DNA of 64,000 bases from Branchiostoma floridae (lineage: Eukaryota; Chordata; Leptocardii; Amphioxiformes; Branchiostomatidae): contig NC_049983.1 of NCBI RefSeq assembly GCF_000003815.2, positions 6,831,840-6,895,839 on the forward strand, given 5' to 3'. Shown piece after piece: positions 32,401-41,800 of the stretch. Made by a program: the position numbers and the translations under genes. Position 1 is the stretch's first letter, and the number at the start of each line of letters is the position of its first letter. The notes under the pieces are model-generated. The model ran no database searches. It saw nothing but the letters and a program-made list of their open reading frames with translations, and had not been told where the DNA came from.

Positions 32401-35302
32401 AGTGCACGATCGTGTCCTGCGGGGTCCATCAGCGCTGCGTCAACACGCCGGGAAGTCACGTGTGCGAGTGCATGCCGGGATACATAGAGGTGGATGGAGG
32501 CTGCCAGGGTAAGACGGACTTTTTTTGGATCTTCCCATGGTACGTAGCCATGGACTTTATTTTTTTTCATTTTGTTACAGAGATGTTACAGAGAATGAAG
32601 AAACACCTCTCAGTGCACACTTATTGTTCCAACATACTTTCCGCATCTGTATTTTGAAATGTTGTGTTTTCCAATCGTCATACTGCAATGTGACAATGTT
32701 GTAGAGGTTATAACCTACCATGACTTCATGTAAGTCTAAAATGAGGAAGTGTCCTAATTGATATAATACAATTTTTCGACTTGTGCCCATATAGGCTTTA
32801 CACTTTTACACTCGTAACATATTTTCCACGTAGTCTTCATAGTCACATGACAAGGCGGACAGGTGGTCTGCACATTTGTGCCACCTACTTTTCACAATGT
32901 AGATATTGTTGTTTAACAGCTGCCCATGCCTGCAATTAATGCCAATGTTGTTTAACAGCTGTCCATGCCTACTATTCCACCTACCGTCTGCTGGCCCGAA
33001 GCTTCTCCGCGGCACTGCAGGATCCTGAAAGTCTGGAGTACATTGACCTTGTCGCAGAGGTCGTCAACACGGTAAGCATGGATGCCACGTATTGGATTAA
33101 GTGTCATGCACATTTTAGAAACAAACTTAAGATATAGATTTAAGTAAGGTGAAACAATATCAATATCAGCAAACACCTTTTAAGTATCAACAGTTTCTGT
33201 GAGAAAGAATTTTTTAAGAGTCCGTTTCATCAGAATGGTACCGTTAAGTCACTGAATATAGGGACACTTTTTCGCAACCCTTTCTTTGCCTTGCACGACG
33301 TTCCTCTACGTTTGGGACCGCATTGTAAACATCGTTTAAACATCACTGTTTATATGCTGATACTTAACGTTTGCGTCCGCATCTCCAAGCAGCGAGTCCT
33401 ATAGCTGCAGTAGAATGAATCAGAATGCCCCGATGAGGGTGTAAATAAATCAAGGGCTGTGAGTCTCAATAATGTTAAATAGTCTTTACTCAGTAAACAA
33501 TAAACCAGCATGCATCACTTTTGACACCACCGCCCCCACCCCAACCCTTAGCTGGAGTCCCTGTACCGCCGGACGAGTCTGGCCGGAGACTTCTTCAGCG
33601 TCACCATCATCGCCTTCCGACCCGGCAGCGTCCTCGTGGATCACGTGATCAACATCCGGGCTTTCGCGGACTTCTCTTCTGCCATGACGTCGGAGGAGGT
33701 CAGGGTTCTTGTAGAGAAAGCCAACGGAACAGTACTGGGCATCGACGTGGATCAGATCGTCATCACAGGTACATAGAAAAAAACAATCAAACTGCCGACC
33801 GACACCATTTGGCTTGCTTTATTTACTTCCTTAGGGGTAGCTCTTTCTTGAACCAAACTTGAGATGGTTTTCCCTGAATGCCACCCTCCCTTACGCTTTT
33901 AATGTATCCCACTATTCGAACTGTCGTCGACTTGTCAATGTAGTTGTTGGACTCCCTAGATGTTTTGTAGGTTTCCCCAGCAGAAGTGCACAACCTGGGC
34001 ATCCAGAACACGTATATCTTAAGCTAACGTCATTCTTCCACAAAGAGGCCCGGCCGAGTAGGGTAGGGACTGATTTTTGCACTTTCGGGCGGGACCCCGT
34101 GAGACCCCCGGAGGCTGCCGGGAAATTTTGGGGCTCGGGTGGGCCCCGGTTGATTTTGTGTCTTACAATCAACCAGGGCCACCGAAAGCCACCGGAATGC
34201 AGCCGGAGACCCCGGGAACCTCTAACGGGACGCGTGGAGAAAAATTTAATTGTGACTGTGTGAGCCGATGACAACTCGGCTTCAGAACGCCGTTAGACAC
34301 CATTCCCCGATCCCTAGGTAATGTGAAGACGGCCTTACCGGTAACATGTTTCACCCCCCTTCCCCTAGACCATGACGAGTGCTCGGAGCCGGAGAAGACC
34401 GACTGCTCCCCACACGCCGCCTGTCTCAACACCGTCGGCTCCTTCTCCTGCAGCTGCATCATGGGATACCAGGACAAGTCCCCGGATGTGACCTCGCGGC
34501 CCGGGAGGGTCTGTGAACTGGAAGGTAGTCAAACAGCGTAATTCTCAGTATACCATGAAACAAGGCAGATTGTTGCTTTATGCAGTGATTTGAGCCAACT
34601 TCTTAAATCTCAAAACTTTTTTTGTGATCTCAGCTCAGTTCCTGTCTCTGTGGTAAATCCCAGAAACCACCATGTCATGTTGTTTGGTTTCCTGCTGCAG
34701 GTGTCTCGGACAGCTGGGTCCCGGCTGCGGCAGGTGCAGGAGCTGCAGCAACTGTTGTTATCATCGCCATAGCAACTGCCAAGTTCCTGTACCGCGCCAA
34801 GCGCAAGAACCGGGTCAAAGATGTGGGAGGTCAGATATAGCAGAACATGTAAATAATTTTACCACAAAAAATTATGAGTAACAGCCATTGAGCAGTCGTT
34901 TTTGGTTTTACAACGTTTGTTTGATGCATGTTAATCATGTTTTTTCATGGAAGCACATTTGTGTTGGCAGTAATCATAGTACAAAACTAAACTTTCTTCC
35001 AACACAAAAGTACAAACGGATCAATTTTTCAACGGCCACTGTCGTCTTCTTCAGGATCAATACTGATCAATAGTGTTAGTATTGATTTGATTTCATTTCA
35101 GTATTGATCCTGAAGAAGGCGACAGTGGTCGTTAAAAACTTGATTTGTTTGTACTTTTGTGTTGAAAGAAAGTTTAGCTTTGAACTAGTAATTCTGTTTG
35201 TTGCATGCAGGGCAAGACAATCTGGCCTTTGTGCAGGCAGCAGCCGAACCGGGGGAAACGGCAAGCAGCGACCCCTACCGGACTGGCGACAGCAGCTGCT
35301 GA
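17471..35302 (+). CDS. ZP/SRCR/EGF/SEA single-pass membrane glycoprotein, 20 exons
   Basis: Exons: 17471-17585, 17787-17837, 19669-19926, 20466-20723, 21399-21650, 22164-22391, 22841-23314, 23803-23978, 24353-24540, 24646-24748, 26088-26227, 26956-27052, 28581-28761, 30967-31065, 32392-32508, 32959-33071, 33552-33768, 34369-34524, 34701-34829, 35211-35302. All junctions are GT-AG and phase-consistent, giving 3444 nt (1147 aa) ending in TGA. Order: signal peptide, Thr/Trp-rich spacer, four six-cysteine CCP-like repeats, SRCR-like domain, ZP-N and ZP-C, basic cleavage site, EGF, EGF, SEA, EGF, membrane helix, tail of about 50 aa. ZP modules polymerise into extracellular filaments, and EGF/SEA stalks are typical of mucin-like membrane proteins. 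This suggests an epithelial or egg-coat surface protein, possibly defensive; the role is inferred. Four junctions lie inside tandem repeats, so isoforms may differ. Confidence 0.85.
19669..22391 (+). CDS. Four tandem six-cysteine CCP-like repeats (exons 3-6)
   Basis: Four symmetric phase 1-1 exons of 258, 258, 252 and 228 nt each encode one repeat: PCGxFPW, a TVDCDY segment (TADCDY in the fourth), GRC, a second C, YYxC and TWLGxEPxC-like ends. The closing WxGxEPxC resembles the end of sushi/CCP domains, but six cysteines rather than four are present, so the fold assignment is tentative. Equal exon phase explains spread by exon duplication. A 100-N gap lies in the intron between repeats 2 and 3, so a further repeat exon could be missing. 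Confidence 0.75.
20797..20896. other. Assembly gap (100 N)
   Basis: A run of exactly 100 N inside an intron; the true length may be different. Confidence 1.
22841..23314 (+). CDS. SRCR-like domain exon (exon 7)
   Basis: One 474-nt phase 1-1 exon. It reads RVRLVGGDFYGCMELYDN, QWGPVVGF, then DLACRDVGFAGG, which follows the scavenger-receptor cysteine-rich pattern of G-x-V-E-V, QWGTVC and VVCRQLGFGGA. It has six cysteines, with CTATE, WYCD and CLAC at the end. It is divergent from consensus, so confidence is moderate. Confidence 0.7.
23468..23830 (+). repeat. Minisatellite spanning a 3' splice site, 42-bp unit
   Basis: About 8.5 copies of a 42-bp unit, each holding a pyrimidine tract, CCCCAG or CCTCAG, then TCCAGGGTGACGTGTCC. 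The last copy supplies the acceptor of exon 8 (AG at 23801-23802). Because 42 is a multiple of three and most copies are open in the exon frame, an upstream acceptor would add 14-residue blocks with the core QGDVSCNSPCP. Confidence 0.9.
23803..28761 (+). CDS. Zona pellucida domain with polybasic cleavage site (exons 8-13)
   Basis: Exons 23803-23978, 24353-24540, 24646-24748, 26088-26227, 26956-27052 and 28581-28761. ZP-N features include MHLRDPSC, FSTALDECGT, NKIVYTNNVF, DVITRTT and WTFSCHYVRD. ZP-C continues with FTFSMNLYLSDSF, DVYFGISVE, LFVDNCRATPS, IIQDGC, AFKFTNES and YLHCDVMVC, closing with DQGC. The following RRRKR is a consensus furin-type site as at the end of most ZP modules. Exon 10 is followed by a minisatellite of 5' splice sites. 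Confidence 0.9.
24722..25940 (+). repeat. Minisatellite spanning a 5' splice site, 42-bp unit
   Basis: Roughly 28 copies of a 42-bp unit that contains the end of exon 10 plus its donor: GACTTCCCTGTGGAG then GTATGTATG. The first donor is at 24749. The array is open in the exon frame for over 1 kb, reading PYAQSDFPVEVCMN per unit, so use of a later donor would lengthen the protein by multiples of 14 residues. Some units are partial (near 24850 and 25070), and the last few carry GAGGTAAGAGCC instead of GTATGT. Confidence 0.9.
26437..26834 (+). mobile_element. tRNA-derived SINE interrupted by a MITE
   Basis: Matches the SINE at 13459 (TGGCGTAACAGGTAGAGCG, GAGTTCGATACTCG, CCCTTGG...AAAGGCACTTTAC, GTGTATGTGGCACTGTTAAT). 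A 107-bp foreign segment interrupts the conserved body. It lies within an intron of the ZP gene. Confidence 0.8.
26534..26640. mobile_element. 107-bp MITE nested in a SINE
   Basis: The insert has inverted ends CTCCAAGCAGAGGTTGAATCG and its complement at 26613-26633. It is flanked by AAAGG on both sides (26529-26533 and 26641-26645), and removal restores the uninterrupted SINE core. It has no coding capacity. Confidence 0.75.
27180..27400. mobile_element. Small fold-back sequence in intron
   Basis: TGTATCGCCTTTCTGATGG at about 27257 pairs with its diverged complement ending at about 27385, and TCAGAATGAAT pairs with ATTCATTCT. The centre contains GATTTGCATCGACACCG and another short inverted copy. 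The short palindrome resembles a MITE; no target duplication was resolved. Confidence 0.5.
28170..28409 (-). pseudogene. Retrotransposon reverse-transcriptase remnant
   Basis: On the minus strand the frame reads KIAFGTPYGVYKLKVLSFG, SNSPATF and later LSYLDDVIAL, which are reverse transcriptase motifs of Ty3/Gypsy type (normally AFxTxxGxYxWxxxPFGLxNAPATF and YLDDI). The spacing between motifs is shortened and there are no flanking RT domains or LTRs, so it is a fragment lying antisense in an intron of the ZP gene. Confidence 0.65.
29058..30914. mobile_element. 1.86-kb palindromic element with arms of about 800 bp
   Basis: The left end AAGCCCCGGTCACAAGAATC at about 29060 is matched in inverted form at the right end near 30911. 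The arms remain complementary through about 29850 and from about 30125, for example GAGAACAGCGCGCCACGCAC at 29501 against GTGCGTGGCGCGCTGTTCTC near 30455. A central spacer of about 275 bp holds a third copy of the end sequence at about 30092-30126. No ORF is present. It lies in the intron between the ZP and first EGF exons, so the pre-mRNA could form a long duplex. Confidence 0.85.
30967..34829 (+). CDS. EGF-EGF-SEA-EGF-transmembrane exons (14-19)
   Basis: Exon 30967-31065 encodes an EGF-like unit (CHLHADC, RRCVCEPGWVGDGVHC). Exon 32392-32508 encodes a calcium-binding-type EGF starting DFDECTIVSC. Exons 32959-33071 and 33552-33768 encode a SEA domain including FRPGSVLVDHVI, where GSVLV matches the GSVVV-type self-cleavage site. 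Exon 34369-34524 encodes another calcium-binding EGF starting DHDECSE. Exon 34701-34829 encodes the membrane helix AAATVVIIAIATAKFLY followed by a basic stop-transfer sequence. The final exon 35211-35302 adds the acidic tail. Confidence 0.85.
31006..32210 (+). repeat. Minisatellite spanning the EGF exon donor, unit about 59 bp
   Basis: About 20 copies of a unit containing GCGAACCTGGGTGGGT, GGAGACGGGGTCCACTGCCA and the donor GGGTGAGTACGG. The first copy is the true end of exon 14 (donor at 31066). Three copies have a 5-bp insertion (CCTGCACTGGGTGGG). Unlike the 42-bp arrays the unit is not a multiple of three, so use of a downstream donor would usually shift the frame. Confidence 0.9.
32909..32990 (+). 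repeat. Two-copy duplication of the SEA exon acceptor, 39-bp period
   Basis: GTTGTTTAACAGCTGCCCATGCC at about 32909 recurs as GTTGTTTAACAGCTGTCCATGCC at about 32948. The second copy supplies the acceptor of exon 16 (AG at 32957-32958). The period of 39 bp is a multiple of three, but the first copy includes an in-frame TAA (GCAATTAATGCC), which should block its use. Confidence 0.75.
34981..35182. repeat. Inverted repeat of about 90-bp arms in intron 19
   Basis: AAACTTTCTTCCAACACAAAAGTAC at the left pairs with GTACTTTTGTGTTGAAAGAAAG at the right, and CAGGATCAATACTGATCAA pairs with TCAGTATTGATCCTG in the middle. It is non-coding and probably a fold-back MITE remnant. Confidence 0.7.
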
Positions 35303-35394
35303 GCTGTCTAATTTGCAGATTTGAACAGAAATAGAAGCATGTAAGACTGTAGAAAGATCAGTACAGAAAAGAGCAGGGCCAGATAATAGGAGTG

Positions 35395-35445
35395 TGTTTG
35401 TGCGTGTGTGTGCGCGCGCGTGTGTGTTTGTTTGTGTGCGCACGC

Positions 35446-35477
<32 letters not shown>

Positions 35478-35478
35478 A
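35395..35478. repeat. GT/GC-rich microsatellite
   Basis: Alternating (GT)n with GCGC interruptions, purely simple sequence. It makes spurious His/Thr-rich ORFs on the minus strand. Confidence 0.9.
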
Positions 35479-37472
35479 GTTGGTGTGCCTTTTATTGGAT
35501 GATTTTTGAAATACATGTATACAGTTACAGTGAGAAGCTGAAAGCATAACAGTTTGTTGATTTATGAAAAGCTATAAAATGTGTCAAAGGTAAATGTAAC
35601 GGTAACTGTTGTTACTTGCCAGTATTGACTTGAAACTGAGAGATGCGATGCATTGATTTCTTGCAATTGTTGTTGACTTTTCGATTTAGCAACGTTTATG
35701 AAAAAACTTTATTGCGCATCAATTGTACAAGGTACTGATTATAAGTATGGCATCTACATAACTACAGTTCTATAGCTTTACTTAAAACTATAAAAATAAA
35801 AGGCAAATCTAACTAATAACAGGAGTGAATAGTATGGGATATGGTTTTTTACAATCATTGGAGGAAGTTCTAAGAAATTGTTTGATATGTTTTAATATAT
35901 CAGCCATACAGGTCATTATGTATTTACATTTGCACTTCAGGTTCATTGAGATATATCCATGTGTGAAATGAAATTACAGCCTTGTGTATAGAGAATTGCG
36001 TAAATCAAAATATTTTTGACATGATTACTACTTCCAAGAAATAAAGTTCACTCAGCGCAAGGAGGCACGTTGTCGGGAAAAAGTTCATTTTGATTGCCTC
36101 AACTTAAAAACCGCGGCATAAAGATATTTGAGTTTGAAATGCTGTTTCCTTTGTGTGTCATTTGCCGCGGAGTCTGCTTCGTTAAAGAACAACGCGTGAA
36201 AAGGGAACGTTTTGCACATCCTTTTAGCCACGTTTTCGTCTGTAACAACAACGTTTGGTTTAGAGGATATACATGATGGACTTCAAAGCTCTGATAGATT
36301 AGCAAAGCTGACAGAATTTCTTGGAATCGACTTGTTTTTTCCAACACCAGTTTGATCGTTTTTTGTTTAAGTAGCTATATCACTATGTCTGTTTTCTTGT
36401 GTGATTTTAAGATTGCTATCCCTGTGTTGGTTTTTGTGTGTGTGGTTTTTAGATTGATTGCAATAAAGGTAATATTACAACCCACGCACTCTGGTTCCTG
36501 AGCGAATGTTGATTGGCTCTGATGCACTAGTAAATCTCCCGAGACGGGGACCGATTCCAAGCACCTTTGACCCATTCCTGACGTCCACCGTCACACTTCC
36601 GGTCTGAAAGTGTGTGACATATGCTTTGAGTCATTTCAACTTGATAAGGAACAGAGGACTGATCAAAAACCTGTTGGTAAGTGCTTTATAATGTTTATCC
36701 CTTAAACACCTGAGTGGGGTCCATTTGGACCCCAGGCGTAAATTCTGAAGTACCATTTTAATCCGAAGAAAAATTCCTTCCGTGACTTTGTCAGCTGATC
36801 AGTCAATATCTTCTATACCTTCTCCTGCGTTTTTACGAAGATTGGTACTATACTGTGGAAACTATGAGGAAAGTCTGTGTTCAGTCCGTCTGTGGTCCAA
36901 GCGGACCCCAGCAAAAAAGTGTAGTTTTTGAAACAAACTTTTGGGACTAACTCCTTAACTACTTATCGTATGACCGCCAAACGTTCAGAGAATAATAAAC
37001 ATGTAAAGTTAAATCCTCATAAAAACTTCTGTGTCATTACCATATAATATGACGATATTATGACGTCATTTAGCTTATAAGGGCGGCCATCTTGGATTTT
37101 GACTAATAACGTCTTGAAATTTGCATAAATCATAAATTTCGAATCATGAAAATAACATCGAGTTTCAAAGAATTTAATTGTCGTAAGAAAACAAGTGTAG
37201 TTTACCAAGAAAACCTTGTTTAAATCTACATTGGCAAATTTTGACAAAAATATGCCTGTCATTATTCCGTTGCCATGGGACCCCCAAAAACTTATCTTAT
37301 CGACAAAATATATTTGCGAACAATATTTTGTGATCTATCACCAAATTTCGTAGCTTTTAAGCACTAGCCATGAGTTATGCGACATAAAAGTTGCTGAGAG
37401 CCTCAATATTGCACACTCTGATTTAGTGCAAAAAGTGGTCCTTCTGATCTTTTGCATAAATTATGATGATGA

Positions 37473-38255
37473 GTTGGAATGGACCGATCCCGATCGAACG
37501 TCATATCAAACAAATAGAACCAGGTAGAACCCCCTATTCTATTTCGAACACCTCCGTCAAAAGCAGCCTCAGTTGAACAGAAATGACCAAAGGGAAATGC
37601 CATGCTATTCTTTGTTGAAGACTACACCCACCGAGTATTGTTGTTTTGGGAGGGAGAGCCACTGCATAGCATTACATTGATAGGTAGCACGTGTAGAGCA
37701 GGGTATGTATAAGACACGGGACTCTGCACTGTCAGACTTTGTAAAAGTGTCCCATTAGCTGGCGTGTAGTACAAGTTCCCTCTTCACGGTGCCTGAGCTG
37801 CTTTCTTCTTGATTTCGCTTTTATCATGAGCATGCATGCAGCTGTTATGCATGCAACAAAGCGTCAGTAGAAACCCAGTCACAGATATATGTACCCTGGT
37901 TTTTATGTCCATCGATAGTATGTCAGGAACTGGGCACTCCTGTCCACCAACAAGGTTAGGATATGCGGTGCCTCCCGCTTCCGCTTTGATTGAAATTATA
38001 ACGCCCGTACCACAACTATATCAGCCCCTCCTCAGATGACTGTTCCCAGTGGATGTAGCCTTCAACAAAGAAGTATATTTTTTTCGGCCCGGTCTGAGAG
38101 GATTTCAGGGTCAAAAAAGCTAAACCGAAGTCAGTCGTTGATTTCAACTAAACAGCGGCGGCGGTCAGTTCTGTCCGACAAGCGCTGTTTTTGACGGAGG
38201 TGTTCGAAATAGAACATGATCGAACAGGGGGCGGGGCTACGGGATCGGTCCATTA
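37473..38255. mobile_element. Inverted-repeat DNA element of about 780 bp
   Basis: AATGGACCGATCCCG at about 37478 is mirrored by CGGGATCGGTCCATT at 38240-38254, and GAACACCTCCGTCAAAA at about 37547 by TTTTGACGGAGGTGTTCG at about 38189. The arms contain small differences and the interior has no transposase-like ORF. The target duplication is not clear. Confidence 0.6.
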
Positions 38256-38609
38256 GCAACACCTAAACATGTCAAAATATTTCTCTTACATTGACGAAGC
38301 AATGTATGTACAATGACCGCCGATAAAAATTAGAGCTGAGATTTTATGAACAAAACATTTTGAGTCCGTTTGGAACCCACACAGTCACTTTAGTCGCAAA
38401 AAAAATGTCAGGTGCATGAGGGTTAAAGGTGTCATATAATGTTGACTACCGTCACAGATGTACTAACATGCAAAAAGGCTTAGACCCTGAGGCGCCGCCA
38501 AAAAAGGTTAAAGGTCAGAGTGTTTGGGCGCCATTTTGAAAATTGTTCAGAATCTGATGTTATTTCATTCACTTCATGGATTTGTTCCTTTCGCCTTTCT
38601 CTTTAGTAC

Positions 38610-38843
38610 TGTAACAAAGGAGTAGTCCTACCTGTATCTCTTGGCACTTCTCCTTAGGCCTCGGTGATTCTCCGCTTCTCGTAACTTGTCGCGTAATGGC
38701 TAAGTCTAACACTACCTACTCTAAGCGTGCACGCTCAACTAACTCCTGGAACTTTCTAACATGAACTCAACTCGAACTCAACATCCGGGGTCTTCTCCTT
38801 GACCTCTTTGACCCCTTTTCAACTCCTGATTATCCCGGTTACA
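38610..38843 (-). repeat. 3' LTR
   Basis: 234 bp, TG...CA type. Identical by eye to the copy at 43870-44103. Confidence 0.95.
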
Positions 38844-38845
38844 CT

Positions 38846-38858
38846 GTTCCCCCCCTTG
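38846..38858 (-). promoter_or_regulatory. Polypurine tract
   Basis: On the minus strand AAGGGGGGGAACA directly precedes the 3' LTR, the expected place for the plus-strand DNA primer of an LTR element. Confidence 0.75.
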
Positions 38859-38883
38859 ATGAGACACGTCCTCGTGTCTCGCG

Positions 38884-41800
38884 TTAAATGTTCAATCTGT
38901 CCGGTGGCCTTCCCCGCCTCCTGGACCGGGTAAGCTCTTGAGGAGGTGATGGTGCGTCACCCACGTTCTGCCCTGGACGTGCCGGTGTGTTACACACATT
39001 CTGCCCTGGATCCCCATGCATGTGGCAGAACCACTCCTCCTCAGTGTTTACTGCGGCAGCCTGTTCTTGAGTTAGCTTCCTCCAGGTACCACAGCCATCA
39101 CACTGTACCCAATCCTGGTGCTCTACCTCCGGCTCCAACTCCTCCTGCACCTCTCTCTCCGCCACCTCTCTCTCCGCCACCTCTCTCTCCGCCACCTCTC
39201 TCTCCGCCACCTCTCTCTCCGCCACCTCTGCTCCTGCTTCCTCCTCTTCCTCAGGCTGTGCCTTGCAGGCTTTCAGCCTGTTGAAATGTACTATTACACG
39301 TTTCCTGCCTCTCTCTTTTTGAATTCTGTATGTCACCAGTGAGAGTTTCTTGACAACCCGGTATGGCCCCTGCCACTTGGGGTAGAACTTCTTGCTTAAA
39401 CCCCGAGGGGTTGCTGGTGCGGTAAGCCATACTCGATCTCCTACTTCAAACCCTTTTCCATGACTCTGACGGTTGTATACGTCTTTCTGGCGCCTGTGTG
39501 CGGCTGTCATGTTTTTCCTCGCTCTATCATAGGCCAGTGCCAGCTCGTCTCTTACTACTTTTGCCTGGCTGTTAACATTGCCTGCCTCTCCCAACCTTGG
39601 GACCGGCCACATTACGTCGGCGGGTATTCTTGCCTCCTCGCCGTAGGTTAAGAAGAAAGGGGTATATCCCGTGCTGGTGTGAACACTTGTCCTATAGGCG
39701 AACAGCGCGGGTTGCAACCTGGTGTCCCAATTGTTGTGGCTATCATTCACATACATCTTGAGAATCTGACAGACTGTGCGGTTAAATCGTTCTACCATCC
39801 CATTCCCCTCCGGATGGTAGGCGGAGGTTCTGCTTTTGTTGATGCCCAACTCTTCACACAAAGCATGAACTATTTTAGAATCAAAATTCCTTCCTTGATC
39901 GCTATGCAGCTGGTAGGGAATGCCAAACCTGGTTATCCAGGTATCTATCAGAGCTGCGACTACTACGGGTGCTTCCTGATTTGGGAGGGCAACCGCCTCA
40001 ACCCACTTGCTTGCATAATCCGATATGACAAGAATGTGCTTGTTTCCCTTTTTCGTCGGTGGAAACGGACCCATGAAATCCATCGCAATTCTCTCCCAGC
40101 GAAACCCTGGAGCTGATGGTACCAATGGAGCTCGGCCTCTCTGGCCTCCTGATTTTCTCCTGGCACATTTTTCACACCCTTTGACATGTACTTCCACATC
40201 ATTGCCCAGTCCGTACCAGTAATATCGTGCTCTCACCCGTAGAAGTGTCCTGTCAACTCCCAGGTGTCCACTAAGTGCTCCCCCATGACATTCTTGGAGC
40301 ACCCGTCGTTGGAGCTTTCTCGGGACCACTAGTTGTAGCTTGTTCGTGTTATTTGTGGTAAAAAACTTCCTATATAGCACCCCATCATGGACCTCCATCC
40401 GGTCCCGGTCGTTCCAGTAGTGAGTAGCCTGCTTACTCAGTGGTGTGGGACGAGCGGTCTCTTCGGTGTCGCCGGCTTCCAATACTCTGAGAACAGGCCC
40501 GATGTCTGCATCGGCTAGCTGTAATACTCTAAGATCCTCACCCGCTGCGAGGGGTTCCACTACAGAGTCCGTAGGAGAGGTCTGAACTGACATGACCACA
40601 GCTTGCTCGTCTGACAAGCCACACTGCCGGCATGGCAACCGTGATAATGGGTCCGCATTGTTATGACTCCGCCCAGGTCGGTGTTGTACAGTGAAGGGAA
40701 AAGACGCCAGCTTTTCCAACCATCTTGCGACTTGACCTTCAGGCTCCTTAAAGGACATAAGCCATTGTAGGGCATGGTGATCTGTTCTGACAGTGAACGG
40801 AGTCCCGACTAAATAGTGACGGAAATGCCATACTGAGTCCACGAGGGCGAGCAGTTCTTTTCTGGTTGTGCAGTACTTCCTTTCCGCTTTGGTCAGTGTT
40901 CGGCTGTAGTAAGCTATAGGATGTTCACTCCCATCCACCTCCTGAGATAATACTGCACCAAGCCCCAAGTCGGATGCATCTGTGTCCAGAATGAATGGAC
41001 GGTGGAAGTCGGGAAAAGTCAATATAGGTGCACTTGTCATAGCTTCCTTGAGCCGCCTGAAGGACTCCATCTCCACTCCAGAGAACACAAAGGGGCCCTC
41101 ACTGCTGGTCAGTTTGTGAAGTGGGGCGGCAATACTAGAAAAGTCTTTTACAAACCGGCGGTAATAAGAGCAAAATCCCAGAAAAGATCTCACTTCTCTT
41201 CTGTCCGATGGAACTGGCCAATTCTTGACCGCCTCTACTTTCTTGGGGTCCGTCCCCACCCCCTTCTCGCTCACAAGGTGACCAAGGAACGACACCCTCT
41301 CTCTCAGTAATTGGCACTTAGACGTCTTGACCTTTAGACCAGCAGTCTGTAGTCTCTCTAAGACGGCTTCTAGTCTGTCCCAATGCTCTTCGAACGTTCT
41401 CCCAAAAACGATAATGTCGTCTAAATACACCAGGCATGACGACCAACATAATCCCGCCAGTACAAGGTCCATGAGACGCTCAAACGATGCTGGCGCGTTG
41501 GTTAGTCCCATCGGGAGAGTATTGAACTCGAACAAGCCTAGGTGTGTACTGAATGCTGTCTTCTCCTTATCTTGCTCTTCCAATTCTACCTGGTGATATC
41601 CACTGATCAAGTCAAGTGTACTGAAATATTTTGCTCCACCCAGGGCATCTAAGGCATCGTCAATCCTTGGCAAAGGATAAGCATCCTTCAATGTCACATC
41701 ATTCAATCTTCTGTAGTCTACACAGAACCTAGTAGAGCCGTCAGGTTTCTTTACCAGTACCACGGGTGCTCCCCAGGGCGAAGATGACTCCCGGATGATC

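Larger units (their letters stand above)
35303..38605. other. Intergenic; 3' UTR region of the ZP gene
   Basis: Starts with the presumed 3' UTR of the ZP gene. AATAAA-type signals occur at about 35792 and 36040-36045, but which is used is unknown. It also contains the GT microsatellite and one inverted-repeat element. No further gene was recognised. Confidence 0.5.

Noticed and set aside
36702-38437. A piggyBac-like element ending in TTAA at both sides
   Set aside because: TTAA plus weakly inverted CACCTGAG/CCTCATGC ends are suggestive only; no transposase and the inverted match is too short.
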